Under the pieces are notes generated by a model. That model searched no databases, was not told the origin of the DNA, and worked only from the letters and a program-made list of their open reading frames with translations. The position numbers and the translations under genes are program-made. DNA of 50,290 nucleotides from Kitasatospora indigofera (GTDB taxonomy: Bacteria > Actinomycetota > Actinomycetes > Streptomycetales > Streptomycetaceae): NCBI RefSeq assembly GCF_014655955.1, contig NZ_BNBO01000064.1:1-50290 (forward strand), given 5' to 3'. Below are positions 32,881 to 40,350 of the stretch, piece after piece. How positions within the stretch are numbered: position 1 is the first letter of the stretch; the number at the start of each line of letters is the position of its first letter.

Positions 32881-33684
32881 TCACGTTCGGGTGATGACGG
32901 TTCCGGTCCGTCCGGCGACCAGCTCGGTGACGGGTGCGCTGCCGATGACCACCCGGTCCACGCCCCGGTCCAGGGCCTCGCCGGCGGCCCGCAACTTCTT
33001 GCGCATGCCGCCGGTGGCGCCCTTGTCCCGGAACTTCGCGGCGGCTTCCGCCGTGATCCGGGGGACCGGCCGGTCGTCGATCAGCAGGTGGGCGACGTCG
33101 GTGACGAGGATCAGCTGCTCGGCCCCGATGCCCCCGGCGACGGCGGCGGCCGCCCGGTCGGCGTCGGTGTTGACCTCCTGGCCGGCCCCGTTCCGGGCCA
33201 GCGGGGTGACCAGGTAGGCGTGGCCGGGCTGCAGGTTCTTCAGCGGGGCCGGGTCCACGCCGGTGATCGGGCCGACCAGGTTCTCCAGCTCGACCAGCTG
33301 CTTCTCCTTCCACCACCACCGCTCGCCCTCGCCGGCGGTCACCAGGCCGTCGCTGCCGAGCAGCCGCTCCGAGGTGATGCCGCGCCGCGCCAGGCGGGCG
33401 ATGACGTCCTCGGCCAGCTCGGCACTGACGGTCTTGATGTCCTCGATGACCTCCGGTGTGGTCCAGCGGCTCTGGTTGCCGTACCGGTCGCGCAGGATCG
33501 CGGACGGGTCGCGGTAGCGCGCGCCGAGGTTCTTCAGCGGCTTGGACCAGCCGTGCACCAGGACCAGCGGCCGCTGCTGCCCGAACCCGGCCAGGTCGTC
33601 CCACCAGGAGTCGGCCAGGTCGTCGACGGTGCTGCCGCCGAGCTTGACCACGGTGGGGGTGTTCGAAGGTGTCGTACCGCTCAT
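32881..33684 (-). CDS. lysZ: Amino acid kinase, LysZ-type ([LysW]-substrate kinase)
   Basis: 267 residues of the amino acid kinase superfamily: VVKLGGSTVDD at the start, LVHGWS, EVNTDADRAAAAVAGGIGAEQLILVTDV and TGGMRKKLRAAGEAL. The position between LysX/LysY-type genes marks it as LysZ/ArgB-like, phosphorylating the carboxylate of the amino acid carried on LysW. It overlaps the reductase stop by 4 bases. Confidence 0.85.
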   Translation of the reverse strand: MSGTTPSNTPTVVKLGGSTVDDLADSWWDDLAGFGQQRPLVLVHGWSKPLKNLGARYRDPSAILRDRYGNQSRWTTPEVIEDIKTVSAELAEDVIARLARRGITSERLLGSDGLVTAGEGERWWWKEKQLVELENLVGPITGVDPAPLKNLQPGHAYLVTPLARNGAGQEVNTDADRAAAAVAGGIGAEQLILVTDVAHLLIDDRPVPRITAEAAAKFRDKGATGGMRKKLRAAGEALDRGVDRVVIGSAPVTELVAGRTGTVITRT

Positions 33685-34736
33685 GCGGGCATCACCGGCT
33701 GCATGGTCAGGCCGGTCTCCACGGGGAGGCCGAAGCGGATGTTGAGGGCCTGGAGCGCCTGGCCCGCCGCGCCCTTGACCATGTTGTCCAGGGCCGCCAG
33801 GACGACGATCCGCCCGCCCTCCTCGTCGTGCAGGGCGGTCACGTCGCAGTAGTTGGAGCCCAGCACGGCCTGCGGGTCGGGCACCGGGATCAGCGTCTCG
33901 TTGTGCCGGCGCACCCGTACGAACGGGTGCTCCTTGTAGAAGCGCAGGTAGGCCCGCTGCAGGGAGCGCGCGTCCACCTCGTCGTCGGTGAACACGTAAC
34001 TGCTGGCCATCAGCCCGCGGACGTGCGACACCCCGTACGCCGACATGCTGAGCGACTCGACGCCGCCCGGCTTGCTGCGGTCCAGGAAGTCCTTGACCTC
34101 CGCCCCGTGCCGGTGGCCGGCCGGGGAGTACGGCGCGATGGCGCCGTTGCGCAGCGGGTGCAGGTTGGCGGTGCGCAGTTCGAGGCCGCCGCCGCTGGAG
34201 CCGGTCTTGCCGTCCACCACCACGGTCCGCAGGTTGAGTCCGAGCGAGAGCACCAGCGGGGCGAGCCCGATGGTGATCGCGGTGGCGAAGCAGCCCGGCA
34301 GGGAGATCAGCGCGGCCCCGGCCAGCTGGTCCCCGATCAGCTCCGGGACGCCGTAGACGAAGCGGTCGGCCAGCCCCTCCGCCCGGCGGACCTTGGGGTA
34401 CCAGCGGTCGTGCAGGTCGGGGGTGCGGATGCGGAACGCGCCGCTGAGGTCGATGACGCAGGGGACCTGGTCGGCGAGCTCCGCCGCGAGTTCGGCCGAG
34501 ACCGGTGCGGGCGTGGCCAGGAAGACCACATCGCAGCGGTCGGCCAGGCTGTCGGGCAGCGTCTCGATGGTCAGCCCGAGGTCCAGCCGCAGGCCCGGGT
34601 GGAGCTCGGCCGGGCGCCGGCCGGCGCTGGAGGAGCCCCCGAGGAAGGTCAGTTCCAGGTCGGGGTGCTGGAGCACCAGCCTGATCAGTTCGCCGCCGGC
34701 GAGCCCGGAGGCCCCGAGAATGCCGACCCGGATCAT
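33681..34736 (-). CDS. lysY: LysY/ArgC-type semialdehyde reductase
   Basis: 351 residues. The N-terminal NADPH motif is GILGASGLAGGELIR. The catalytic C149 is in SLPGCFATA, and the block SAYGVSHVRG and HNPF-like HPFVRV follow. It reduces the acyl phosphate made by LysZ to the semialdehyde while bound to the carrier. Start and stop overlap its neighbours by 4 bases on both sides. Confidence 0.88.
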   Translation of the reverse strand: MIRVGILGASGLAGGELIRLVLQHPDLELTFLGGSSSAGRRPAELHPGLRLDLGLTIETLPDSLADRCDVVFLATPAPVSAELAAELADQVPCVIDLSGAFRIRTPDLHDRWYPKVRRAEGLADRFVYGVPELIGDQLAGAALISLPGCFATAITIGLAPLVLSLGLNLRTVVVDGKTGSSGGGLELRTANLHPLRNGAIAPYSPAGHRHGAEVKDFLDRSKPGGVESLSMSAYGVSHVRGLMASSYVFTDDEVDARSLQRAYLRFYKEHPFVRVRRHNETLIPVPDPQAVLGSNYCDVTALHDEEGGRIVVLAALDNMVKGAAGQALQALNIRFGLPVETGLTMQPVMPA

Positions 34737-35584
34737 CCGGTCTCCTCCTGTACGTAGCGGGCGATCGCGTCGGCGATGTCCACCCCGGTCGCCGAGGCCA
34801 CGGCCCGGAAGGCGGGGGCGTGGTTGACCTCGTTGACGACGTAGCCGTCGGGGGTGCTGAAGAGGTCGATGCCGAAGATGCCGGCGCCGAGCACGTCCAG
34901 GACGCCGTCGACGATCTTCTGCACCTCGGGGTCCAGGTCGATTGCCCGGTTGCGGTTGCCGAGGGCCGCGTTGCTGCGCCAGTCCGTGCCGGCGCTGCGG
35001 AACTCGGCGACGGCGACCAGTTCGCGGCCGACCGTGAAGCAGCGCAGCGAGGCGCCGCCCGCCAGGTAGGGCTCGACCAGCGAGGCCTGCTCGAACCCGT
35101 GGCCGAGGTCCTCCACGTAGTCGTAGACCGACTGCGCGGAGTCGGCGTCGCGCAGCAGGGTGACCCGCTTGCCCATGCCGCCGAAGACCGGCTTCAGCAC
35201 CACGGGCGGGGGCAGTTCGGTCAGCGCCCGCTCGAAGTCCCGCCGGGACAGCACCAGGCGGAAGTCGGGCACCGGCACCCCGGCCGCCCGGAGCTGGGCG
35301 CGGAGCGTCAGCTTGTTCTCGCAGGCGTGGATGGCCGGGGCGGTGTTCAGGGTGGGGATCCGGGCCGCCTCCGCGAGGGTGGCGATCAGGCCGCCCCGGG
35401 TGTAGCTGCGGCTGCGGACGAGGACGGCGGCGTAACCGCCGAGCGAGGCGGCGTCCTGGTCACCCAGGGCGAGCGACTCGTCGTTCACCCACTCGATGCG
35501 CAGGCCGAGGCCCGCGGCGGTGTCGATCAGCCGGCGCTCTTCCCAGCCGACCCGGTCGGCGACGATGGCGACAGTACGGCTCAT
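34733..35584 (-). CDS. lysX: LysX-type RimK-like ATP-grasp ligase
   Basis: 283 residues with ATP-grasp features: ACENKLTLRAQLRAAGVPVPDF, PPVVLKPVFGGMGKRVTLL, LVEPYLAGGASLRCFTVG and VVNEVNHAPAF for metal binding. LysX attaches the amino group of glutamate or 2-aminoadipate to the C-terminal glutamate of LysW. It begins 4 bases after the LysW stop, the standard pairing. Here its acceptor carries Gln at the end, so the reaction or its timing may differ. Confidence 0.9.
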   Translation of the reverse strand: MSRTVAIVADRVGWEERRLIDTAAGLGLRIEWVNDESLALGDQDAASLGGYAAVLVRSRSYTRGGLIATLAEAARIPTLNTAPAIHACENKLTLRAQLRAAGVPVPDFRLVLSRRDFERALTELPPPVVLKPVFGGMGKRVTLLRDADSAQSVYDYVEDLGHGFEQASLVEPYLAGGASLRCFTVGRELVAVAEFRSAGTDWRSNAALGNRNRAIDLDPEVQKIVDGVLDVLGAGIFGIDLFSTPDGYVVNEVNHAPAFRAVASATGVDIADAIARYVQEETG

Positions 35585-35588
35585 CGGC

Positions 35589-35774
35589 TCACTGGCCCCA
35601 ATCGCGCAGTTGCACCTCGACCATCTGGAGGCTCAGACGGCCCTCCGCGACGTCCTCGACCCGCAGCGTCAGCATGCACTCGGGGCAGGCGATGGTCTCG
35701 CCCTGCACCAGCGGTGGTGTGGTGAGGTCGGTCTCGCACTCGGGGCAGAGTCCGGTGAGCGTTCCTACAGACAT
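35589..35774 (-). CDS. lysW: LysW-type amino-group carrier protein with C-terminal Gln
   Basis: 61 residues with two CPEC zinc motifs (10-13 and 30-33) and the acidic surface typical of LysW. Known LysW proteins end in EDWGE, whose last glutamate carries the substrate through its gamma-carboxylate. This protein ends in RDWGQ: the last codon is CAG followed by TGA (35589-35591). GGAGAAG lies ahead of ATG 35772-35774. It is the first gene of the LysW-X-Y-Z run and follows the homocitrate-synthase-like gene by 100 bp. Confidence 0.88.
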   Translation of the reverse strand: MSVGTLTGLCPECETDLTTPPLVQGETIACPECMLTLRVEDVAEGRLSLQMVEVQLRDWGQ

Positions 35775-35874
35775 GGTCTTCTCCGCGGTCGTATCGGGTC
35801 GGTGGGTGCAGGTGGGTGCAGGTGGGTGGAGGTATGTGTGGCGTGGGTGCGGTGCGTGGGCCGGGCCGGCCGGG

Positions 35875-37026
35875 TCAGGCGGACCGGTACTGGACGGCCG
35901 CCGCGCGGATCGCGTCCCGGTCGAGCAGGTCCTCGCCGTGCGCCTGGCGCTCGGCGAGCCAGGAGGTGAAGACGCCCACGTCGAGCGAGTCGGCCAGCTC
36001 GCCGAGCGCCCAGCGGACGAGCGGGGTGGTCAGCCGGGTGCGCACCCGCAGCTCGCGGGAGTTGCCCACCACCTCCGGCGGGAGGGTCTCGTACGCCTCC
36101 GGGTGGGTCAGCTGGCCGGGCAGCTCGTAGGCGAAGGCGTGCGGGGCCGTCGGGCCGGACTGGAAGGCGTGGCCGAGCCGGGCGCCCCGCAGCGCGGTGT
36201 TGGTGAGCTCGGTGAGGTGACTGAGGTCGAAGCGGGTGTCGCCGTGGACGACGCGCAGCGAGGTGAGCAGTTCGGCGAGCGGCGCGTTGCCGCCGCGTTC
36301 GCCGATGCCGCCGGCGGTGGCGGAGATCCAGCGCGCCCCGGCCCGGTAGGCGGCCAGCGAGTTGGCGACCGCCATGCCCAGCATGTTGTGCGAGTGGATC
36401 TCGATCTCGGCGCCGTCGATCGCGGCGATCTCCCCGATCACCGTCTCCATCTGCCAGGGCGACAGGCAGGCGACGGTCTCCGCCAGCCGGAACCGGTCGG
36501 CCCCCGCCTCGAAGCCGGCCGTGACGTAGGGGACCAGTCGCTCCCTGGGGGTACGGGCCCCGTCCTCACCGCTGAAGGTGACGTGGAAGCCGCGGTCCTT
36601 GGCCAGTTCGATGGCCGTGCGCGCCACCGAGATCAGGTACTTCGTGCTCGGCGAGGCCAGCTTCAGCCGGGCGTGCTCCTCCGAGGTCGGGATCGAGAAC
36701 ATCACGGACCGGACGCCCAGCCGCAGCGCCTCGTCGAGCGCCTTCGCCACCTGCTGACGGTCCCTCACGACCACCAGGGTCAGGCTGCGTTCGGGGCCGA
36801 CCGCCTCGTGCGTGGCCAGGACCAGGTCCGCGTCGGCCGAGTCCGGGCCGGAGACCATGCCCACCTCGACCAGCTCCACGCCGGTCTTCACCAACAGTTC
36901 GGCGATGACCGCGGCGTCCTTGGCGTCGAACTCGACGCCGGCCATGTGCGCGGAGTCGCGCAGGGTGGCATCGGATATTCGGGGCAGTTCTTCGGGGGGA
37001 ATTTCGCCGTTCGCTGGCGTTGCCAT
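35875..37026 (-). CDS. Homocitrate-synthase-like aldolase (DRE-TIM family)
   Basis: 383 residues from ATG 37024-37026 with AAGGAG eight bases ahead. ISDATLRDSAHMAG carries the R23-D24 catalytic pair of DRE-TIM metallolyases, FSGEDGAR and HSHNMLGMA (H211 and H213 metal ligands) follow, and IGERGGNAPL completes the pattern. Members condense acetyl-CoA with 2-oxo acids. Next to a LysW cluster homocitrate synthase is the best guess, but homoaconitase and homoisocitrate dehydrogenase are not in the window. A different oxo acid or C-C cleavage is possible. Confidence 0.8.
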   Translation of the reverse strand: MATPANGEIPPEELPRISDATLRDSAHMAGVEFDAKDAAVIAELLVKTGVELVEVGMVSGPDSADADLVLATHEAVGPERSLTLVVVRDRQQVAKALDEALRLGVRSVMFSIPTSEEHARLKLASPSTKYLISVARTAIELAKDRGFHVTFSGEDGARTPRERLVPYVTAGFEAGADRFRLAETVACLSPWQMETVIGEIAAIDGAEIEIHSHNMLGMAVANSLAAYRAGARWISATAGGIGERGGNAPLAELLTSLRVVHGDTRFDLSHLTELTNTALRGARLGHAFQSGPTAPHAFAYELPGQLTHPEAYETLPPEVVGNSRELRVRTRLTTPLVRWALGELADSLDVGVFTSWLAERQAHGEDLLDRDAIRAAAVQYRSA

Positions 37027-37167
37027 TGCATTCACTCCTTATTTCAGAACCCGTTGGGGAACTGATCAGCCCGACAGTCGCAGATCGTACGGAATCAGGG
37101 CGGCGAGGTGCGGTGGAAGCTGATCACCAGCCTCACCCGTACTTGAGCGAGGGTCAAGATCTTCCGT

Positions 37168-37217
37168 GTCAGAGCTTTGTCAAGCTTCATCATGCCGATG
37201 TCAGGCGAATGTCAGAC
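37168..37217. promoter_or_regulatory. Two pairs of GTCARRC direct repeats with 11-bp period
   Basis: GTCAGAG (37168), GTCAAGC (37179), GTCAGGC (37200) and GTCAGAC (37211) lie in the region between the divergent aldolase and YCII-LuxR genes. Heptads spaced 11 bp are typical sites of winged-helix activators (OmpR or SARP type). The OmpR-type regulator at 38788-39450 is a candidate binder. Confidence 0.5.
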
Positions 37218-37351
37218 CGGGAAGGACGGGCAGGACCGGCCGTGCGGTCCGTCAATTCGTCCACAACACTTACTGCGGGTGCCGGGATTCTGGTCTAGGG
37301 TGCTCGGAGTCCGACGGCCCGGTCGCCCGGCCGCAGGAATGGGGGAATCGA

Positions 37352-37951
37352 ATGATCTTCGTTGTCGAGCTGGCCTTCCGCGCGGAACCCGGGAGCCACC
37401 TGCAAGGACTGCGGGAGCACCGCGCCTACTGGGACGGCCGGGCCAGGGACGGCGTGCTGATCGACAGCGGCCCCTGGCAGGACGGCTCCGGGGAGTTGCT
37501 GCTCTGCCGGGCGCCGGACCGGGCGGCCATGCTGCGCATCCTCGACCAGGACCCCTACCTGCGCTCCCGCGCGGTGGCCCGGATCCAGGTCCGCGCCTGG
37601 GACCCGGTGGGCAGGCTCGCGGCGCCGGCCGGGTCCGCACCCCCGGCCGCCCGCCCGCCCGGCCCGCGCCGCGGCCCCCGCGCCTGCGAACTGACCCCGC
37701 ACGAGGAGCGCGTCGCGGCGATGGCGGTGGACGGCATGACGAACCGGGGAATCGCCGAGGCCCTGTCGGTCTCCACCCGCGCGGTGGAACTCCAGATCAC
37801 CCGCATCTACCTCAAACTGTCCATCCGGCGACGGGCCCAGCTGGCCCCGGCACTGAGCCGGCACCGGGACGCGGCGGACGGGCCGCCGGAAAGTTCGGGG
37901 ACGGCCGGGACTACGGTTTCCCGTAGTGTCGCGGACTTCGGCCGGGGATAG
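37352..37951 (+). CDS. YCII-domain protein with LuxR-type HTH
   Basis: 199 residues. The first 90 form a YCII-related ferredoxin-like domain (MIFVVELAFRAEPGS, LREHRAYW, IDSGPWQDGSGELLLCRA). A Pro-rich linker leads to a LuxR-family HTH (CELTPHEERVAAMAVDGM, NRGIAEALSVSTRAVELQ, RIYLKLSIRRRAQL). The ATG 37352 follows GGGGGAATCGA. It is divergent from the biosynthetic operon and probably regulates it; a YCII domain as sensor of a small ligand is unusual. Confidence 0.75.
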   Translation: MIFVVELAFRAEPGSHLQGLREHRAYWDGRARDGVLIDSGPWQDGSGELLLCRAPDRAAMLRILDQDPYLRSRAVARIQVRAWDPVGRLAAPAGSAPPAARPPGPRRGPRACELTPHEERVAAMAVDGMTNRGIAEALSVSTRAVELQITRIYLKLSIRRRAQLAPALSRHRDAADGPPESSGTAGTTVSRSVADFGRG

Positions 37952-37989
37952 CGTGGGGGAAATGTCTCCGACCGACGGGTGAGACCGCC

Positions 37990-38733
37990 ATGGGAATTCC
38001 CTCCGTGCCGCGAATAGGGCTGGTCGTCCCTCCGGAAAACCCGACCGCCGAGCCGGAGTACGGCCATCTCCTCGGCCTCGGTGCGGCATTCCACACGACC
38101 CGCTTCCCGACCACCCCGGACAGTGGCCTGCGGGAAATGCTGGACACCTACAACGAAGTCCTGCCGGACGTCCTGGCCGGCTTCGGCCGGCTGCCGCTCG
38201 ACGCGGCCGTGGTGGCCTGCAGCGCCTCGCACTACCTGCACGCGCCCGACGGCGACCGGAAGTTCTGCGCGGAGCTCTCGGCCCGCACCGGCTTCCCGGT
38301 CCGGTCCTCGGCGCTGGCCACCCTGGACGCCTGCGAGGCCCTCGGGCTGACCCGGCTCACCCTGGTCTCGCCCTACGAGCCGTGGCTGACGGACCTCTCC
38401 CGCACGTACTGGGAGCAGGCCGGGATCACCGTCGACCGGGTGGTGCAGGTGTCGGCCGACGGCGTGTTCGATCCGTACGCCGTGACCACCGAGGGGCTGC
38501 TCGCCCAACTCCGGCAGCAGGACGTGCCCGAGGACGCGGCGCTGCTCTTCACCGGCACCGGGATGTTCACCCTGGACGCCTTGGCCGAGCTGGGCGGACA
38601 CCCGGACCGGGTGCTGCTGAGCTCGAACCTCGCCAGCGTCTGGTGGGCGCTGCGCGCGGCGGGCACGCGGCGAGGCGGCATCGGCGAGCACCCGCTGCTG
38701 CGACGGCTGGCGCGGCGGGCCGGCCCGGCCTGA
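37990..38733 (+). CDS. Asp/Glu racemase superfamily protein (maleate isomerase/arylmalonate decarboxylase-like)
   Basis: 247 residues with the two-domain racemase fold: RIGLVVPPENPTAEPEY, AAVVACSASHYLH with C77, and SSALATLDACEALGLTRLTLVSPYEPWLT. At the position of the second cysteine (LLFTGTGMFTLDALAEL) no cysteine is present. Racemases and maleate isomerases need both; arylmalonate decarboxylase keeps only the second. This protein keeps only the first, so isomerisation is unlikely and a one-base reaction such as decarboxylation is possible. Same direction as the YCII-LuxR gene, 38 bp behind it. Confidence 0.7.
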   Translation: MGIPSVPRIGLVVPPENPTAEPEYGHLLGLGAAFHTTRFPTTPDSGLREMLDTYNEVLPDVLAGFGRLPLDAAVVACSASHYLHAPDGDRKFCAELSARTGFPVRSSALATLDACEALGLTRLTLVSPYEPWLTDLSRTYWEQAGITVDRVVQVSADGVFDPYAVTTEGLLAQLRQQDVPEDAALLFTGTGMFTLDALAELGGHPDRVLLSSNLASVWWALRAAGTRRGGIGEHPLLRRLARRAGPA

Positions 38734-38787
38734 GCATCGCCCGGTGACGCCGCCCGGCCCGCCGGCGCCGGTCCGGGGCCACCGGGT

Positions 38788-39450
38788 TCAGCCGCTCCCG
38801 ATCCGGTAGCCGACGCCCCGGACGGTGATGATCCACTTGCTGGCGCCGAGCTTGCTGCGCAGGCTGCTGACGTGCGTGTCGAGGGTGCGGCTGGACTCCA
38901 TCCAGTCGCACTCCCAGACCTTCGCCATGAGTTCCTTGCGGGAGACCACCGATTCGGGGTTGGAGGCCAGGACGTAGAGCAGTTCGAACTCCTTGGCGGT
39001 GACGTTGACGACGCGGCCGTCCAGCCGCACCTCGCGGGTCCGGCCGTTGATGTGCAGCGGGCGGAGCGAGATGTCCTTCGAGGAGGGGGTGGTGGCCTGG
39101 GTCCGGCGCATCACCGCTTCTATGCGGGCGACGACTTCGCGCGGCCCGCAGGATTTCACCACGCAGTCGTCCGAACCGGCCTGCAGGGCGTGGACCCGGT
39201 CCGACTCGGTGTCGCGGCCCGCGAAGGAAATGATGGGTGTGCTGCCGGCGGCTCTCATCGTCCGGCAGACTTCCAGTCCGTCGATATCGGGAAGGTCGAG
39301 ATCGAGCAGTACCAGGTCGACGTCGCGGTACATTTCCAGTGCCTCTCTGCCGGTGTCGGCGCTCTTGGCCTCGTACCCTTGTCGCAGAAGGCTGTAGAGC
39401 ATTGACTCGGCCACGGCAGAATGTTCTCCGACTAACAGCACGCGTACCAT
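38788..39450 (-). CDS. OmpR-family response regulator with atypical receiver
   Basis: 220 residues: receiver domain, short linker and winged helix (LLYVLASNPESVVSRKELMAKVW, RTLDTHVSSLRSKLG, ITVRGVGYRIG). The phospho-acceptor D50 (LVLLDLDLP) and the conserved lysine (VVKSCGP) are present. The acidic pocket near residues 8-11 reads GEHS, with one acid only, and the switch Thr is Ser in ISFAGRD. Atypical receivers of this kind control antibiotic clusters in Streptomyces (JadR1-like) and respond to end products instead of phosphorylation. No sensor kinase is nearby. It converges on the racemase-like gene. Confidence 0.85.
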   Translation of the reverse strand: MVRVLLVGEHSAVAESMLYSLLRQGYEAKSADTGREALEMYRDVDLVLLDLDLPDIDGLEVCRTMRAAGSTPIISFAGRDTESDRVHALQAGSDDCVVKSCGPREVVARIEAVMRRTQATTPSSKDISLRPLHINGRTREVRLDGRVVNVTAKEFELLYVLASNPESVVSRKELMAKVWECDWMESSRTLDTHVSSLRSKLGASKWIITVRGVGYRIGSG

Positions 39451-40350
39451 GTTCCCTCGTCTCCTCCATAAACAGGGGCGTTACAACGTCCCGGTGATCA
39501 CGCGGGCCTGAAGGTGAAAACGGCGCGGAGGGTCCCCGCCCGTCCCGGCGGGGACGACCGGACGGCCGGTGGGTGACGGCGGGCGGGTGACAGGAGGCCG
39601 GCCCCCGGGTGGTGGACGGCGGGGCGGGCCGGGGCGGGGCAGGCCACGGGTGCCGGGGGAGCGGGGCGGCACGCCGCCCTCCGGCGGTGGGCACGGCGCT
39701 CCGCCCGGCCCCGGCACCGTCCCGGAGTCAGGTCACCGGCCGTCGCTACATCGCGCGAAGAGCATGGCTGCTCGGTCACGGCGGCTCTGCATCGGCCCTG
39801 CTTCCCTAGGGACTCGAAGGGGTTTCGGCGCCCGGCCCGGGTGGAGGTGCGGCGCCCCGGGATGCACGGGGAATTTTCGTTCGAACCGCGTGCGATCCGC
39901 CCATATCCTGACACCCGGCGCCTACAAGGGCAAGCAATGCCCGGCGCCGCACCGCGCTCCCGGGCCGGTTCTCCAGGGAATCTGTCCGAATTGATACCGA
40001 TTCAGCCTGCCCATCCGGCTTTGGATTTCACACCGAGGAAACGGAGGCAGGCGCGGCCCCCCGAAGACCGAGGGTTTGGGACCCGGGGTCGTCAGGAGGC
40101 CGCGCCACGATCCCGGCGGTCAACGGCGCGCCGCAACTCCTCACGGTGCGTACAGGGTCGACCGAAATGAAGTCGCGGACAGTCATTGTTCGGCGGGCCG
40201 CGCCCGGAATCATTCATCAAATTTTCTTGCCAGAAATGTTTCAGGCCCCGGGGATCACCCACGCAAACTCCGGCGCCGACGGGACCGGCCCGGCGGCGGG
40301 CGAGGACGGCGCCGGCGCGGGCCGCCCGCCCGCCCCGCGGACCGGGCGGA
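39451..40350. other. 900-bp stretch without a convincing gene
   Basis: Short frames on both strands lack recognisable proteins and ribosome sites. The part nearest 39451 should hold the response-regulator promoter. A local AT-rich patch at about 40185-40245 lies behind the end of the monooxygenase operon. Confidence 0.45.

Noticed and set aside
39498..40170. Small genes between the response regulator and the monooxygenases
   Set aside because: Frames of 100-140 codons exist on both strands but have no ribosome sites and only low-complexity Arg/Pro-rich sequence.
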